A DNA stretch of 64,000 bases from Sarocladium kiliense (Eukaryota > Ascomycota > Sordariomycetes > Hypocreales > Sarocladiaceae): contig JAUZTG010000016.1 of the NCBI GenBank assembly GCA_030734395.1, forward strand, positions 1,302,001 to 1,366,000. Direction: 5' to 3'. Under the pieces are notes generated by a model, which was given only the letters and a program-made list of their open reading frames with translations, searched no databases and had not been told where the DNA came from. This document shows, one piece after another, positions 23,365-34,588 of this stretch (positions within the stretch are counted from its first letter, which is position 1; every line of letters starts with the position of its first letter). Position numbers and translations under genes: made by a program.

Positions 23365-25186
23365 GATATCCTGTCGTGTCTGTTTGTCATGACACAGACT
23401 GCATGTCTGGCAGCCGAGGGACTGTGGTCTCGCTGCGAAAGAGAGGCATGAGGGCCTTTTCTACATTTTGAGAGTCATCAGTCTACCGTGACTCAATCGA
23501 GCTGAAGCACAGCTCCATTTCCAAGCGATCCATGCGAGAGCCATACCTGTCTCGGCGTCCCGGCTTCACCCGGAAATATCAGGTCACAGGGTCACGTCGG
23601 GCTTCAGCTACTGTCGATTATGAAGAAACGCATGCTTCACGATTTGTCATAGCTACGGAGTTAAACATAAAGACCATCAAATGCCGCTGGAAATTCGGCA
23701 ACGGACTAATGACCCAGTGGTTCGACCAGGTAGGGAACAGTCATCGACATGCGGGCGGCCCCGTTTGGAGATCGAGCAAGGCTTATCTTATCGGACTTAC
23801 CTATCGAGATAAGACACCAATCGATAAGCCACGGTCTCCACGAACCATCTCGGAGAACTCGATCTGATGCACATAGATCTTCCATCCATCTGCGGAACAA
23901 GCGTTAGCTCACGTGTCCCATCTCCTCCTGCAGCCTGCCGTGAACATACACAGTCTGAAAGGGGCCCATTTCTTCCCCTCCTTCTGCGTAGTAAATGACA
24001 CTTTCCCGGGCAAGATCTCGATAGACACGAATGACCACGACTCGCCAAGGCGTCACAATCAGGACCTGGAGGGAGAGCTCCGCGTCACTTGCCGCAGCTC
24101 GGGTCGTCGGGGACGAAGCGGCAGACCGATCTCCATAAGCATGGATCCCGTCTGGGTCGGAGACTGGGGCCGCTGATTCAAGCTCTGCGCCTCGGCTCCA
24201 CCTGTGATGCTTCACGCAGAAAAGATACATCACATTGATATCAAGTGCTGGGCGCAGTCCACCCCACGGCGACTTCTGCCACGCTGTCGCGCCACAAGAC
24301 GTAACACAATCTCCCCAAGCAAATCACGGTGATGTTGGCTGGACAGTCGAGTCAACTGAGCCAGAAGAGGAGGCGAAAACCCCATGTCTGATACCATCTC
24401 CTCCCACTCGTCATGTTCTCCAGAGGGTTGCCCCCCGCCAGGAATGTGTGTGTGGCTTTTCAAGCCATTGGCCCTCGGCTTACCACCATCAGCCTCCAGA
24501 AGGAAAACAGGTACATTGAGTTGCAATGCCACCTGGTTCCAACGGCAATTGCTATAGCAAGTACGGCGTGTTCGATGTCTCTCTACCTCCCTCTTGTACC
24601 TGACCTTGGCACTCCGTCGAACCATCTTTACTGGTGGCCCCCACCACCCACCGGGCGCATATGGGCAGCCAACAAGTATCTTGCAATACGACACGCTGCC
24701 AAAACCTTGCGACAAACGATACCTCGATACTTTGTAAATAGGACGGCAGCAACTATGCAAATCCTTTCCATCCCGCTATTATTGGGTTCTTCCATGTCTC
24801 GGGCTGTCGGCGACTCCACTCCGTGCGTCTTTAGGGCCCTCGCCAGCCAACCTTGTGCAATTGCTCCCCCACGAGTGGGATCTGTGATGTCCATTCAGGG
24901 TTCGAGTTGAGGTTGATGCTTCCTGATCGACTGTCCTGTTTGGATTTTCGTTGGGATCGAGGATAAAAGGGTCTCGAGCCTCCCCTTCCACCTGCTCAGA
25001 GCTTCGTTCCCGCCCCCTCTTGCCTTTTCTCTCCTCCTTTCCTCCCCATTGATTTGACTTGATCCCAATTTGACGATCCCGTCCTGAACTGTTCCTTAGA
25101 TCTGCCTGTCGATCACCCCTCCATCCCAGGGCGTCCCACCAACGCAACTTACAGACGTCACCCACTCATCCAACAACTAACACATC
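23365..25186. promoter_or_regulatory. Divergent region between the 253-residue protein and the sulfotransferase-like gene
   Basis: 1.8 kb. The ends act as promoters for the flanking divergent genes. The 24,950-25,180 part is CT-rich on the plus strand and fits the leader of the sulfotransferase-like gene. A possible eroded minus-strand gene lies within (see the entry for 23,904-24,894). Confidence 0.45.
23904..24894 (-). pseudogene. Possible eroded or multi-intron gene, weak evidence
   Basis: Several overlapping minus-strand frames carry protein-like patches that no single frame joins: from ATG at 24894 (DITDPTRGGAIAQGWLARAL), then HDEWEEMVSDMGFSPPLLAQL near 24,360-24,420, then LSLQVLIVTPWRVVVIRVYRDL near 24,000-24,080. 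The second patch faintly recalls the start of fungal transcription-factor regulatory domains of the Fungal_trans_2 type, but I cannot confirm that. No complete exon set with clean splice sites was found. It may be a decayed regulator, a gene with introns I failed to place, or chance. Confidence 0.2.
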
Positions 25187-26492
25187 ATGGCGCCTCGTCC
25201 CATCTTCTCTGCCACCCACCCTCGGGCATGCTCTACGGCCTTTGAACGGGTATGGTCTCCACATTAACGTTTAGGATCTGGGAATAACTTCAACTGACGA
25301 ATGCCTCTCCTGCGCTTCTAGGTCTTCATGACTCGCCGCGACACACTGCAGTCCATGCATGAACCCTTTGGCGACCCTTTCTACTTCGGACCCGAGTTCA
25401 TGAGTGAGCGCTTCAAGGACGACGCTGAGCACCGTAACAAGACGGGCTACGGCGGCCAGACTTACAAGGATGTCCTCGACGAATTTGCCCAGGCTGAGAA
25501 TGAGGTTAGATTGGTCCTACCCAATGCTTATGTCTGAAAGCCCTCTATGCTTTGCCCTGTTCACTCTCTCAAGTGAGAGGTCAACTGAGATCAAATCATT
25601 ATGGCACATGCGTTCCTTGTTATCATTTCCTCCCCATCAACACACATCATCTTAATGCTTGTTCTCTTGCACCGGGATCAATGCGTCGCAATTCAGTACC
25701 GCCTGATCCGATAGATGGACATGTCACTCACGATGAAATCCAGGGCAAAAGGCTTTTCATCAAGGATATGGCGCAGTATCTCTTCGCCCCGGACGGCAAG
25801 CCCACACCAATTGCCAGCTCACTTGGCGGCGTTGACGAGCCTGGCAACCCAACGGTACTCCCGTTGTCTGTTCTCAAGAAGTTCACATACACCTTCCTCA
25901 TCCGTCACCCACGTCGCTCAGTGCCCTCGTACTGGCGGTGCTGCGTGCCCCCACAGAATGAGATCACAGGCTTCACCCACTTCATGCCTAATGAAGCTGG
26001 ATACGAGGAGCTGCGTCGCCTTTTCGACTATCTCCTGGAGCAGGGAATTATCGAGCGCGATCAGGTTGTTGTTGTAGATGCGGATGACATGCTCGACAAC
26101 CCGGAGGCCACCATTAAGGACTACTGCGAGAGAACTGGGATTGATTACTCACCCCAAATGCTCGAATGGGATGACGAGGACAAGGAGCACGCCGTTGAAC
26201 GGTTTGAGAAGTGGGCTGGGTGGCACGACGATGCCATTGAGAGCTCGAAGTTGCGTGCCAGGACACATGCTCAAGTGCGTAAATCGGTAATTTTCTTTTT
26301 CCCCCATGACATGACTGATACTGGAACATGTCCTAACAAATGCCACAGAAGAGCTCGACGGTGGAGTCTGAGAATGAGGAGTGGATTCAGAAGTACGGCG
26401 AGGAGGCGCAGAAGATTATCCGCGCAACCGTCGATGAGAACATTCCGCATTACGAATACCTGAAGCAATTCTGCAGGCCAGTCAAGGCGTAA
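25187..26492 (+). CDS. Sulfotransferase-fold (P-loop) protein
   Basis: Four exons: 25187-25249, 25322-25504, 25744-26274 and 26349-26492, giving 306 residues. The first exon carries the 5' phosphosulfate-binding loop (SATHPRACSTAFERVF) and the third carries the 3' phosphate motif (YTFLIRHPRRSVPSYWRC), the two signatures of PAPS-dependent sulfotransferases. Many fungal members of this branch are annotated only as P-loop proteins and their substrate is unknown. Intron 2 is long (239 bases). Splicing to GKRLFIKDMAQYLF restores the family core. The end of exon 3 has two possible donors, 26275 (GTGCGT) and a GTAATT 12 bases on, so four residues are uncertain. The protein ends in PHYEYLKQFCRPVKA. 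No signal peptide or membrane segment is present, so it is probably cytosolic. Confidence 0.85.
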
Positions 26493-26832
26493 ATGTTGGC
26501 TACCTATGTTCTCGTCGGTCTCCCTTGAGATCATCATTCTTGTCTATTAAACTTGGGTTGCGACTGGATCACAGTCTTTCTGGGCAACAAGGATATCACG
26601 AATGTTTACGACTTTCAGCATGACAGAGAGATGTCATACATGCATCTTCTCATGTGTTTTTGGCTATTTTTACAAGGGTGCTCGCCACAGGACGTCTCTG
26701 AATGTCCGGGCAGAGTCAGCCGTTATCTCCTCTAATACACGTACACGCTCTAATTGGCACATTTGTCCCCCTTTCTCGTTCCCAGCTACCGTGACACCCA
26801 GACGTTTGTACAAATTTCACCTTTGCACTCGC
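26493..26832. other. Spacer between convergent gene ends
   Basis: 340 bases between the stop of the sulfotransferase-like gene (plus) and the stop of mL67 (minus). It should hold both 3' untranslated regions and terminators. No gene is seen. Confidence 0.5.
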
Positions 26833-27667
26833 CTAGACAGGCTGAGCCCTTGTGATTTCGCCCTCAAGCTCATCCGCCTCTGCCTCTAGCGATGCCACAG
26901 CATCTTCAAAGAGTTCATGTGTGACGTTGCCGGACCACTCAGTCGCATAGTTCCGATCCAAGTCATTCTTCCAGCTCACAGTCACATCAAGCAGTGACCC
27001 TTCTTCCGCACCCTTCGCCATCTTGTTGCCCTTGCCCTGACCCGCTAGCACAGCAGCCATATCAGCAATCGTGTTCGCCTTCTGCCTGTTCAGTGCCTGG
27101 CCTCTATCCTTCCTTGTTCGTATCGGGACAAACTCGCGGCCCTCTGCCTCCGCGTTGGCGACGGCCTGCTTGTCACCTTCGGTGTACTCCTCGGGGGTTT
27201 TGAGGCGAAAGTCCTCGGACCAGGCGACTTCGTGCATGTGCTTCAGTTCGCGGAGCTTTTGGAAGACGGAGCGACCGACAGAGCCTTGGCCCTTGGGAAA
27301 GTTGATGATAGCCATCGGCGACCAGTAGTCTTTGCGGAGTTTGGCGGGTTTAGTCTTCTTGCCGTGGAACGAGAGCTGTTTGAGATCGTGGAAGCCCTGG
27401 AGATGTTCACGTTAGCTAAGGCAGTCTTTCCAATGCGCTTTGCCATGGTGATCGACAGTAGTTACGTACATCTAACTGCTCGCGGAATGTGTATATCGTC
27501 TGCTCAGATCTCCGGTGAGCCCAAATCCAGATCTTCTCGCCATGACCCTCGGGACCAACGAAGCCTGTCGTCGGTTTCCTGGGCTTTCGATTTTGATAGT
27601 TTCTGACCCATTGTCTAGGTGACAGTGTCGGCAATTGGCTCAGCCGGAGCCTCGGTGCCGAATTCAT
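26833..27667 (-). CDS. MHR1: Mitochondrial large-subunit ribosomal protein mL67 (Mhr1 family)
   Basis: Two exons, 27667-27470 and 27396-26833, joined in phase 0 across a 73-base intron (donor GTACGT), giving 253 residues. The Mhr1 family shows the HGEKIWIWAHRRSEQTIYTF stretch, then QLSFHGKKTKPAKLRKDYWSP, then MAIINFPKGQGSVGRSVFQKL and KHMHEVAWSEDF; all are present in order. The protein is part of the mitochondrial large ribosomal subunit in fungi; the yeast form also promotes homologous DNA pairing and mtDNA partition. The first 30 residues are basic and Ser/Arg/Leu-rich (APRLRLSQLPTLSPRQWVRN), as for a mitochondrial presequence. The tail is acidic (ELEGEITRAQPV). It is transcribed away from HSP104. 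Confidence 0.92.
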
Positions 27668-28351
27668 CGTGGAAACGGCGGATTGGTGATGTTAGGGGAG
27701 TGATGATCGACTCCTCCTGGATACGCGAGCTGCCTCTCGAGATGCGACGACGCCAAACCACCAAAAAGTTTGGACAGGAACCACCGACCGGTTTGATGCG
27801 GTGTCACGTGATCTGAAACTCTGGCCGGCTATTTCTGACAGGAATGGCACATCTGTCTAGAGCGCCACCGGGGCAAACACTCAGCCAATCAGCTCCGCAG
27901 CTCCCCACCATGGGCACCGGTGCAGGTTAGGCAGTGACATCAGAATTGTGTCGACACCTCTCCAAGCTTCTCGCAGGTTCTGGGGAGAGCTCCAGCTTGC
28001 AAGGTGGTGCGAGCATCCTCTCCGCTCGACCCGGTGCTTCCTTGCTTTGCTAACTATATCCATCACCAGATGCTCAGGCCACTTTGACAGACAGAATCCC
28101 CACCGGGCTTGTTGATATTTATCGACCGGCAGCTGAGCTTCTTCTGTTTCTTCTCTCTTCCTTCTTCACATACACAAACGAAGACGATACACCCCGCAGT
28201 TGCTACAGGCAGGCATTTGTCCTACGCCCAATCCATTACAACCCAAGACGCACTGTACACAACATAAATCAATCTTCATACACACCACGACATCATTGAC
28301 TCTACACACACAATTCTTCTACCTCAGGTTTCCTGAGCACCCATCGCCAAT
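27668..28351. promoter_or_regulatory. Shared divergent promoter of mL67 and HSP104
   Basis: 684 bases between two divergent ATGs. A strong CCAAT box (CAGCCAATCAGC, core 27885-27889) sits near the middle. Downstream, two TTC units spaced as in a step-type heat-shock element occur in CTTCTCGCAGGTTCT (27968-27982), followed by an imperfect inverted unit. The heat-shock reading is tentative because only two perfect units are seen. The 28,130-28,170 part is a CT-rich leader. Confidence 0.45.
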
Positions 28352-31120
28352 ATGAACCGCGGCATGGAGTTCACAAACCGAGCGCAGAAGGCCGTGGAGG
28401 ACGCCATGGCCTTAGCAGAGCAGTACGCCCACTCTCAACTCGTCCCCGTCCACCTCGCAGTCTCCCTCCTCGACCCTCCACCGGACCAATCCAAGGACCA
28501 GCAGAACGGACCAGCTCCGGCGAGCACCCTCTTCAGACAAGTCATTGAACGGGCGCACGGAGACCCCCAGCTGTTCGACCGTGCTCTCAAGAAGACTCTC
28601 GTTCGACTTCCGAGCCAAGATCCACCACCAGAGCAGGTCTCTCTTGCGCCATCATTCCACAATGTTCTGCGCAAGGCTATGGAGCTGCAAAAGGTCCAGA
28701 AGGATTCGTTCATTGGCGTTGATCACTTCATCACGGCGCTGGCAGACGAGTTCACCATCCAGGCAGCACTCAAGGAGGCCAATATTCCGAAGCCGAAGCT
28801 CGTTCAGGATGCTGTTCAGGCCATTCGAGGAACAAAGCGTGTGGACAGCAAGACCGCAGATACAGAGGAGGAGAACGAAAACTTGGCCAAGTTCACCATC
28901 GACATGACAGCTATGGCAAAGGACAAGAAGATCGACCCTGTCATTGGTCGTGAAGAAGAGATACGCCGAGTCGTCCGAATTCTATCCCGACGAACGAAGA
29001 ACAACCCCGTCCTTATCGGTGAACCAGGTGTTGGAAAGACCACTGTTGTCGAGGGTCTCGCCCAGCGAATCGTCAACCGCGATGTTCCTGACAACCTCAA
29101 GCACTGCAGGCTCCTGTCACTCGACGTTGGTGCTCTAGTTGCTGGAAGCAAGTACCGCGGCGAATTCGAGGAGCGCATGAAGGGCGTCCTGAAGGAAATT
29201 GAACAGTCTAAGGAGATGATCGTGCTGTTCGTCGACGAAATCCACCTCCTGATGGGCGCTGGCTCTTCTGGCGAGGGTGGCATGGACGCTGCCAACTTGC
29301 TCAAGCCCATGCTCGCTCGTGGTCAGCTCCATTGTATCGGTGCTACGACCCTCGCCGAGTACCGCAAGTACGTCGAGAAGGACGCTGCTTTCGAACGACG
29401 ATTCCAGCAGGTCATGGTCAAGGAACCAAGTATTCCTGAGACAATCTCCATTCTGCGTGGTCTCAAAGAGCGATACGACCGCCACCATCGAGTCACGATT
29501 CTCGACAGCGCCTTAGTCGCTGCCGCAAACCTAGCTGCTCGATACCTCACTTCGAGGCGCATGCCTGATTCGGCAATTGATCTCGTTGACGAGGCTGCTG
29601 CTGCAGTCCGTGTCGCTCGAGAGTCACAGCCCGAGGTCATTGACTCGCTCGAGCGTAAACATCGCCAGCTGATGATTGAAATCGCTGCCTTAGAGAAGGA
29701 GCGCGATGAAGCTTCTCAGGCAAGGCTTCAGCAGGCCAAGAAAGATGCACAGGACGTCGAAGAGGAGCTTGAGCCCCTGCGCGAGAAGTACAGGAGCGAG
29801 ATCAAGATCAGCGAGGAGATTCACCAGGCCAAGGTGAAACTCGACGATCTTGAGAAGCGCCTTGAAGATGTTAGCAGCATGGGAGACCATCATAAGGCTG
29901 CCGATCTTCAGTACGGCGCCATTCCTGAGCAGCAGGCCGTGATCAAGGAGCTCGAGGCCAAGAAGGCTGCTGCGGATATGGCTCTCAACGCAACCGGTGG
30001 CGACGGCAGCTCCATGGTTACCGACATTGTCACTGCCGACCACATCAACGAGATCGTTGCTCGCTGGACAGGCATTCCCGTTACCAGACTGAGGACATCC
30101 GAGAAGGAGAAGCTGATTAACATGGAAAAGGTTCTCGGCAAGGTTGTTGTTGGTCAGAAGGAGGCTGTCGGCTCCGTGGCCAATGCCATCCGTCTCCAGC
30201 GGTCTGGTCTCAGCAACCCTAACCAACCACCCAGCTTCCTGTTCTGCGGTCCTTCTGGTACCGGTAAGACACTCTTGACCAAGGCTCTTGCCGAGTTCCT
30301 GTTCGACGACCCGAAGGCGATGATTCGTTTCGATATGTCGGAGTACCAGGAGCGTCACGCTCTGAGCCGCATGATCGGCGCACCACCAGGCTACGTTGGT
30401 CACGACGCTGGTGGCCAGCTGACTGAGGCTCTGAGGCGGAAGCCCTTCTCTATTCTGCTCTTCGATGAGGTAGAGAAGGCAGCCAAGGAGATTCTGACTG
30501 TTCTCCTGCAGCTCATGGACGATGGCCGCATCACTGATGGCCAAGGCAGAGTCGTGGATGCGAAGAACTGCATTGTCGTCATGACCTCCAACCTTGGCGC
30601 CGAGTACCTCACCCGACCCAACGTCAAGGAAGGCCGTGTCGATGGCACCACTCGCGAACTTGTCATGAACGCGCTCCGCAACTACTTCCTTCCCGAGTTC
30701 CTCAACCGCATTAACTCAGTCGTCATCTTCAACCGCCTCACGCGCAAGGAGATCAGGCGGATTGTCGACATTCGGATCAGCGAAATCCAGAAACGGCTTG
30801 CGGACAATGGCCGCAAAGTCTTTATCGATGTATCAGAGGAAGCAAAGGACTACCTTGGCAACTCTGGCTACTCCCCGGCTTATGGTGCCCGTCCTCTCGC
30901 TCGCCTCATTGAAAAGGAGGTTCTCAACAAGCTTGCCATTCTCATCCTTCGCAACAACATCCGCGACGGTGAGACCGCTCGCGTTGAGCTTGTTGACGGT
31001 AGAATTGTCGTGCTCTCGAATCATCCCGACAGCGAGAGCGGCATGGATCAGGATATGGACGACGAGGACGAAGCTGTTGATGAGGTGGCTGGTGATGAGA
31101 TGGAAGATATCTACGATTAA
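28352..31120 (+). CDS. HSP104: Heat-shock disaggregase Hsp104/ClpB
   Basis: Intronless, 922 residues. Hsp104 is a hexameric AAA+ machine that pulls proteins out of aggregates with Hsp70 and Hsp40, in the cytosol and nucleus. Order: Clp N domain (about 1-145, EFTNRAQKAVEDAMALAEQ), first AAA+ domain with Walker A GEPGVGKTT (near 224) and Walker B VLFVDEIHLL, coiled-coil middle domain (about 415-530, rich in Glu and Lys), second AAA+ domain with Walker A GPSGTGKT (near 633), Walker B ILLFDEVEKA, and the pore loop GYVGHD. The C terminus is acidic (GDEMEDIYD). The lack of introns is usual for heat-inducible genes. It lacks a mitochondrial presequence, so it is Hsp104 (Hsp98 in Neurospora) and not the mitochondrial Hsp78. 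Long minus-strand frames over it are shadows. Confidence 0.98.
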   Translation: MNRGMEFTNRAQKAVEDAMALAEQYAHSQLVPVHLAVSLLDPPPDQSKDQQNGPAPASTLFRQVIERAHGDPQLFDRALKKTLVRLPSQDPPPEQVSLAPSFHNVLRKAMELQKVQKDSFIGVDHFITALADEFTIQAALKEANIPKPKLVQDAVQAIRGTKRVDSKTADTEEENENLAKFTIDMTAMAKDKKIDPVIGREEEIRRVVRILSRRTKNNPVLIGEPGVGKTTVVEGLAQRIVNRDVPDNLKHCRLLSLDVGALVAGSKYRGEFEERMKGVLKEIEQSKEMIVLFVDEIHLLMGAGSSGEGGMDAANLLKPMLARGQLHCIGATTLAEYRKYVEKDAAFERRFQQVMVKEPSIPETISILRGLKERYDRHHRVTILDSALVAAANLAARYLTSRRMPDSAIDLVDEAAAAVRVARESQPEVIDSLERKHRQLMIEIAALEKERDEASQARLQQAKKDAQDVEEELEPLREKYRSEIKISEEIHQAKVKLDDLEKRLEDVSSMGDHHKAADLQYGAIPEQQAVIKELEAKKAAADMALNATGGDGSSMVTDIVTADHINEIVARWTGIPVTRLRTSEKEKLINMEKVLGKVVVGQKEAVGSVANAIRLQRSGLSNPNQPPSFLFCGPSGTGKTLLTKALAEFLFDDPKAMIRFDMSEYQERHALSRMIGAPPGYVGHDAGGQLTEALRRKPFSILLFDEVEKAAKEILTVLLQLMDDGRITDGQGRVVDAKNCIVVMTSNLGAEYLTRPNVKEGRVDGTTRELVMNALRNYFLPEFLNRINSVVIFNRLTRKEIRRIVDIRISEIQKRLADNGRKVFIDVSEEAKDYLGNSGYSPAYGARPLARLIEKEVLNKLAILILRNNIRDGETARVELVDGRIVVLSNHPDSESGMDQDMDDEDEAVDEVAGDEMEDIYD

Positions 31121-31351
31121 AACTGAAAATTCAGGAAAAGGAATGTGGATTACTCGATGAGTTTACGACGGAACAAGGCGTTTTCATGTTACACACAAAG
31201 GGAGTCAAAGGGCTGATTACAATTTTGGCTAGGCGGAGTAATGAACTTAATCATAAGACAAACGCGAATAGTTCCCAATGGAATAGATATTTTGCAGACA
31301 AATTCCCAAATGCTACTGCTTGCTTGTGACTGAGCATATGCGTGACTATAA

Positions 31352-33945
31352 CTAGGTTGCCTTGAAGGTTCTGGGTTCAGTGTACCCCAGATCTGAGGTT
31401 GACCATCCAATGTCCTCAAATAAGAATGACCAGTCGATGCCTAGAAGATCATCCACTCCCTTCTCTTTCGGCGTTTCTGGAGCGGGCGTTTCGCTGGCTG
31501 TGGAACTCTTCGCTCCCTCTATTCATCGGCATTAGCTTTTTGACCACTTGAACCTTAAAGGCATCCATATGCAAAGGAAGCCAGGGCGTTGGGAGTACTC
31601 ACTTGTATGCTCGGTTCCAATTTTGGTGTCGTCCGGGAGAATCTTAGCGTCGACCAATGCGATCTTCATGATCTTGAGACACCAGAACGTAACACCAACT
31701 GCGAGCCGGTTCCGCCATGATCCCACCGGTAGCTCACCCCTAGGAACTCTCTCTCTGATCCTCCAGAACGTCTCCATAAAGGACGACACCTTTTGAGGAA
31801 TGTCACCATGCCTCACTGAACATCTCGCCACGGCGGACCATGCTTCGCGAGCGAGCTCGGTAGCCTCAGTATCGCTGATTTCAGGACAACAAGCGGTTCG
31901 TTGATGAAGACAGAAAATGATGAGAGAGGCGGTGTCGAGGAGGGCGCGGAAAGACCATTGAGGGTGGTGGCGAAGGTGGTTGGAAGCAGAGTCGAGGGTG
32001 GAGAGGAGGTTGAGGAGGGTTCGCGCTGTGCTGAAGATGGAGACGATGTGGGAGGCAAGGTATGGAGGCACGGGCAGGGTAGGGTTGGTGAGATAGTAGG
32101 CTTTGATCTCGAGGCGAGCGGAGAGAATGGCTGTCTTGATTAGGTCTGGATATGAAGGAGTGTAAGTATCGCGTTTGGTGGGAAGGGGATTTTCGAGCAT
32201 ACCGGTGTCTATTCTGACGAGAGATGGCCTAACAGCATCGAATTCAACTTCCCAAAACGAGACAATTGAGGCTGTGATGACCTGACCTCCGGCGACTTGA
32301 GCAGCCATCGCGGCATGAAACCGATTGAGCCACTTCTGGAGGTCATAGAAGGCCACAAGCTCATCCCATGCTGAGTTCTTGAGGCTTTTCCTACAGCCTT
32401 GATCATCGTACTGAATCGAGGGCGGTGGAATACCGGCGGCCGTGGCGGCTCTGCATGCCTGTTAGCTATGATGTCTTGCGGTCATTCTATGATGGGGAAG
32501 GGCGGTGAGGAGCCTTACTTTGTGGCGAGCATACAGCATGCGAGCCACGTAGAGGCAGCCTCCTCATCAGTGCATTTCGCATTATGTCTCTCACCGCACC
32601 CATAGTCCTCACCCGTCCCTTTCCCCAAATGCAGTCCAAGTTGCATACATGCCACAGTAGCAACAGCGAGAAGCGAAGGACAAGGGTCGGTAAGGAAACG
32701 GATGGTTGGCAAGGGCCAGTTGCAAACGATAAGAAGGGCATGGATAGACTCAAGGGTGGCGCTGGCCGTTGACAACAGCAGCCAAGGGGTTTGTGAGAGT
32801 TCCTCGACAAGAGCGGTGTAGAGAGCTTCATCACGGGAGAATCGACGGCATGAGACGTAAAGGATGGTCCAGAAGAGTGTGGGGTGGCTTTCGTAGCAGG
32901 GGTTCGGATCTCTTTGGCGGAGAATTGGGAGCAAGGGATGATAGAACTGCATGTACCTAAAGGCAAGGCTGTTAGTGCTGTATCGAACACCAAGTGAAAA
33001 TTCATGAAGATCTGCTTACTTGTCGAAGTAAAAGTTTATGTCATCTCCTGACACAGTGAGGTCTCCTAAGACACGCGGTTCAGTAGCAGCCTTGGATGCC
33101 TTTTCGGAACCTGCCCCAGGAGTCAAGTCCTCGGAAGGAGGAGAAGCCGCCTGAGCCGGGACATGGCGGGACGCGGAAACGGGCGGTGCGTAATTCTTCG
33201 TGGGACTTAGACGAGGTCGTGGTGAGGGCCATGATGTTGACGACACCGGGCCAGAGGTGGAAGCAGTTCTGGTGCTCGGTGAGGTGCTGGCGAGAGAGGC
33301 GGATCGTGGTCCGCCACTCGTCTCAATTTGTTGTTTGTTCTCAGCTTGTTGTTTTGTTTCAACTTGTTGTTTGATTGTGTTCAGCTCTCTTTCCAGAAGC
33401 TCGAGCTTGCTGAGGCAGTATTAGTGTTTCCGACGGAGACAGCGACCATGGTTGAAGTCATTGACAAGGCATCTCACTTGGCTTTGGTCCTTCTTTTGTG
33501 ACCTTTATCAAAGCGACATTCTTCCGGAATCCCAAGCTTGACACATCGCTGACATGGCTCCCCAATGTTTGGACTAGTCAGGCACCGAACCTTGAAGTAA
33601 TGTCAGCAGTTGAAAATGGCTTGAAGCCTTGTCATCGTAACGCGCACTCACCTTGGAATCGCGGCACCTAGTACACGCTACATTTCTACGAATGCGATCC
33701 TCTTGGGACGGCAGTGCGTTGTACGGCAGACGCGCTGGAGGGTGGACAGGATCTAGTGGCACAGGTCGGGGCGGCGGTGGTGGAAGAATTGTTGACGCGG
33801 GAGGATGGTATACAGGATACAATGGGTGTTGCGATGGAGGCGCCGGAGGTGGTGGTGGCGCGGAGAAGGGCGTGGGTCGAGTCCGGGGCCAGTCAATACT
33901 GAAAGGAGACCTTGGCGGAGATCGGGACCTTGATTTGCGCTTCAT
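31352..33945 (-). CDS. Zn2Cys6 transcription factor with fungal regulatory domain
   Basis: Seven exons: 33945-33652, 33590-33478, 33409-33020, 32956-32519, 32450-32203, 32145-31603 and 31518-31352, giving 730 residues. The zinc cluster C91-x2-C94-x6-C101-x9-C111-x2-C114-x8-C123 starts at ACTRCRDSK and is cut by the first intron. A Gln-rich heptad linker follows (LELLERELNTIKQQ), probably the dimer coiled coil. The fungal-specific middle homology region lies about 270-560 (YMQFYHPLLPIL, then SHPTLFWTILYVSCRRF). A Pro-rich N-terminal tail precedes the cluster. The C terminus ends with LLGIDWSFLFEDIGW, a frequent acidic/aromatic ending in this family. One 57-base intron (32146-32202) has no stop and keeps frame. 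Target genes are unknown. Confidence 0.92.
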
Positions 33946-34588
33946 GTCGTTTGAAGGCCGACGGAAGGCATGATCATCCTCTAACCAAGCGTGGACGCAC
34001 GTGGATCATGCTGAACCAGATGGACATGGGAAACCGGGGTTCAGTGTCTTAGATGGGCTGGTAGTACGGAGGCCAGAGAAATGCCATCCCTCTTTTGTGG
34101 GATAATGATATGGTGCTGGGTTAATTGACAAGAAACGCCTATGGCTCGCATCCTCCGGGTTGAGGATACGACGAAGGATACGACGAGCCGGGGAGGGAAA
34201 TATGCGTCACGTGCTCCGGACAGAAGGCACCGGGGTCACTGAATGGAGCTGAACAGCCTGGTGGTGGATTCCAAGAAGTAATAAGGCTGCGGGTAGTCTC
34301 ATGACGATGAGTCGGGGAGTGGGATAAAAAAAGACAGAGAGACAATATTTGTTCGGACGAGGCTATTTCAGGATTGACTAACGCGTATTTTACGGGCTAT
34401 GATCTACCAACAGATAGCTCGAGACGAGAGGTGCACGGCGCGTTGCCTTAATCACAGCGACATCGGTTAGATGGTAGTGCGCACGGACATGGCCGAGCCT
34501 TTCAGTGACATGTCAGATCTGATCTCCATATCAATATTTAGAGGGATTATAACTGAGATACTGCAGAGGTTACTGCCAATATCCAAGG
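33946..34588. promoter_or_regulatory. Promoter of Zn2Cys6 gene and PBN1 3' region
   Basis: 643 bases between two minus-strand genes, without a gene of its own. A short repeat (GGATACGACGA, GGATACGACGAG) occurs at about 34,165-34,187. No known factor site is assigned. Confidence 0.35.

Noticed and set aside
29690..30544. Minus-strand frame of 284 residues inside HSP104
   Set aside because: Antisense shadow of a highly conserved intronless gene with strong codon bias; no domain is visible.
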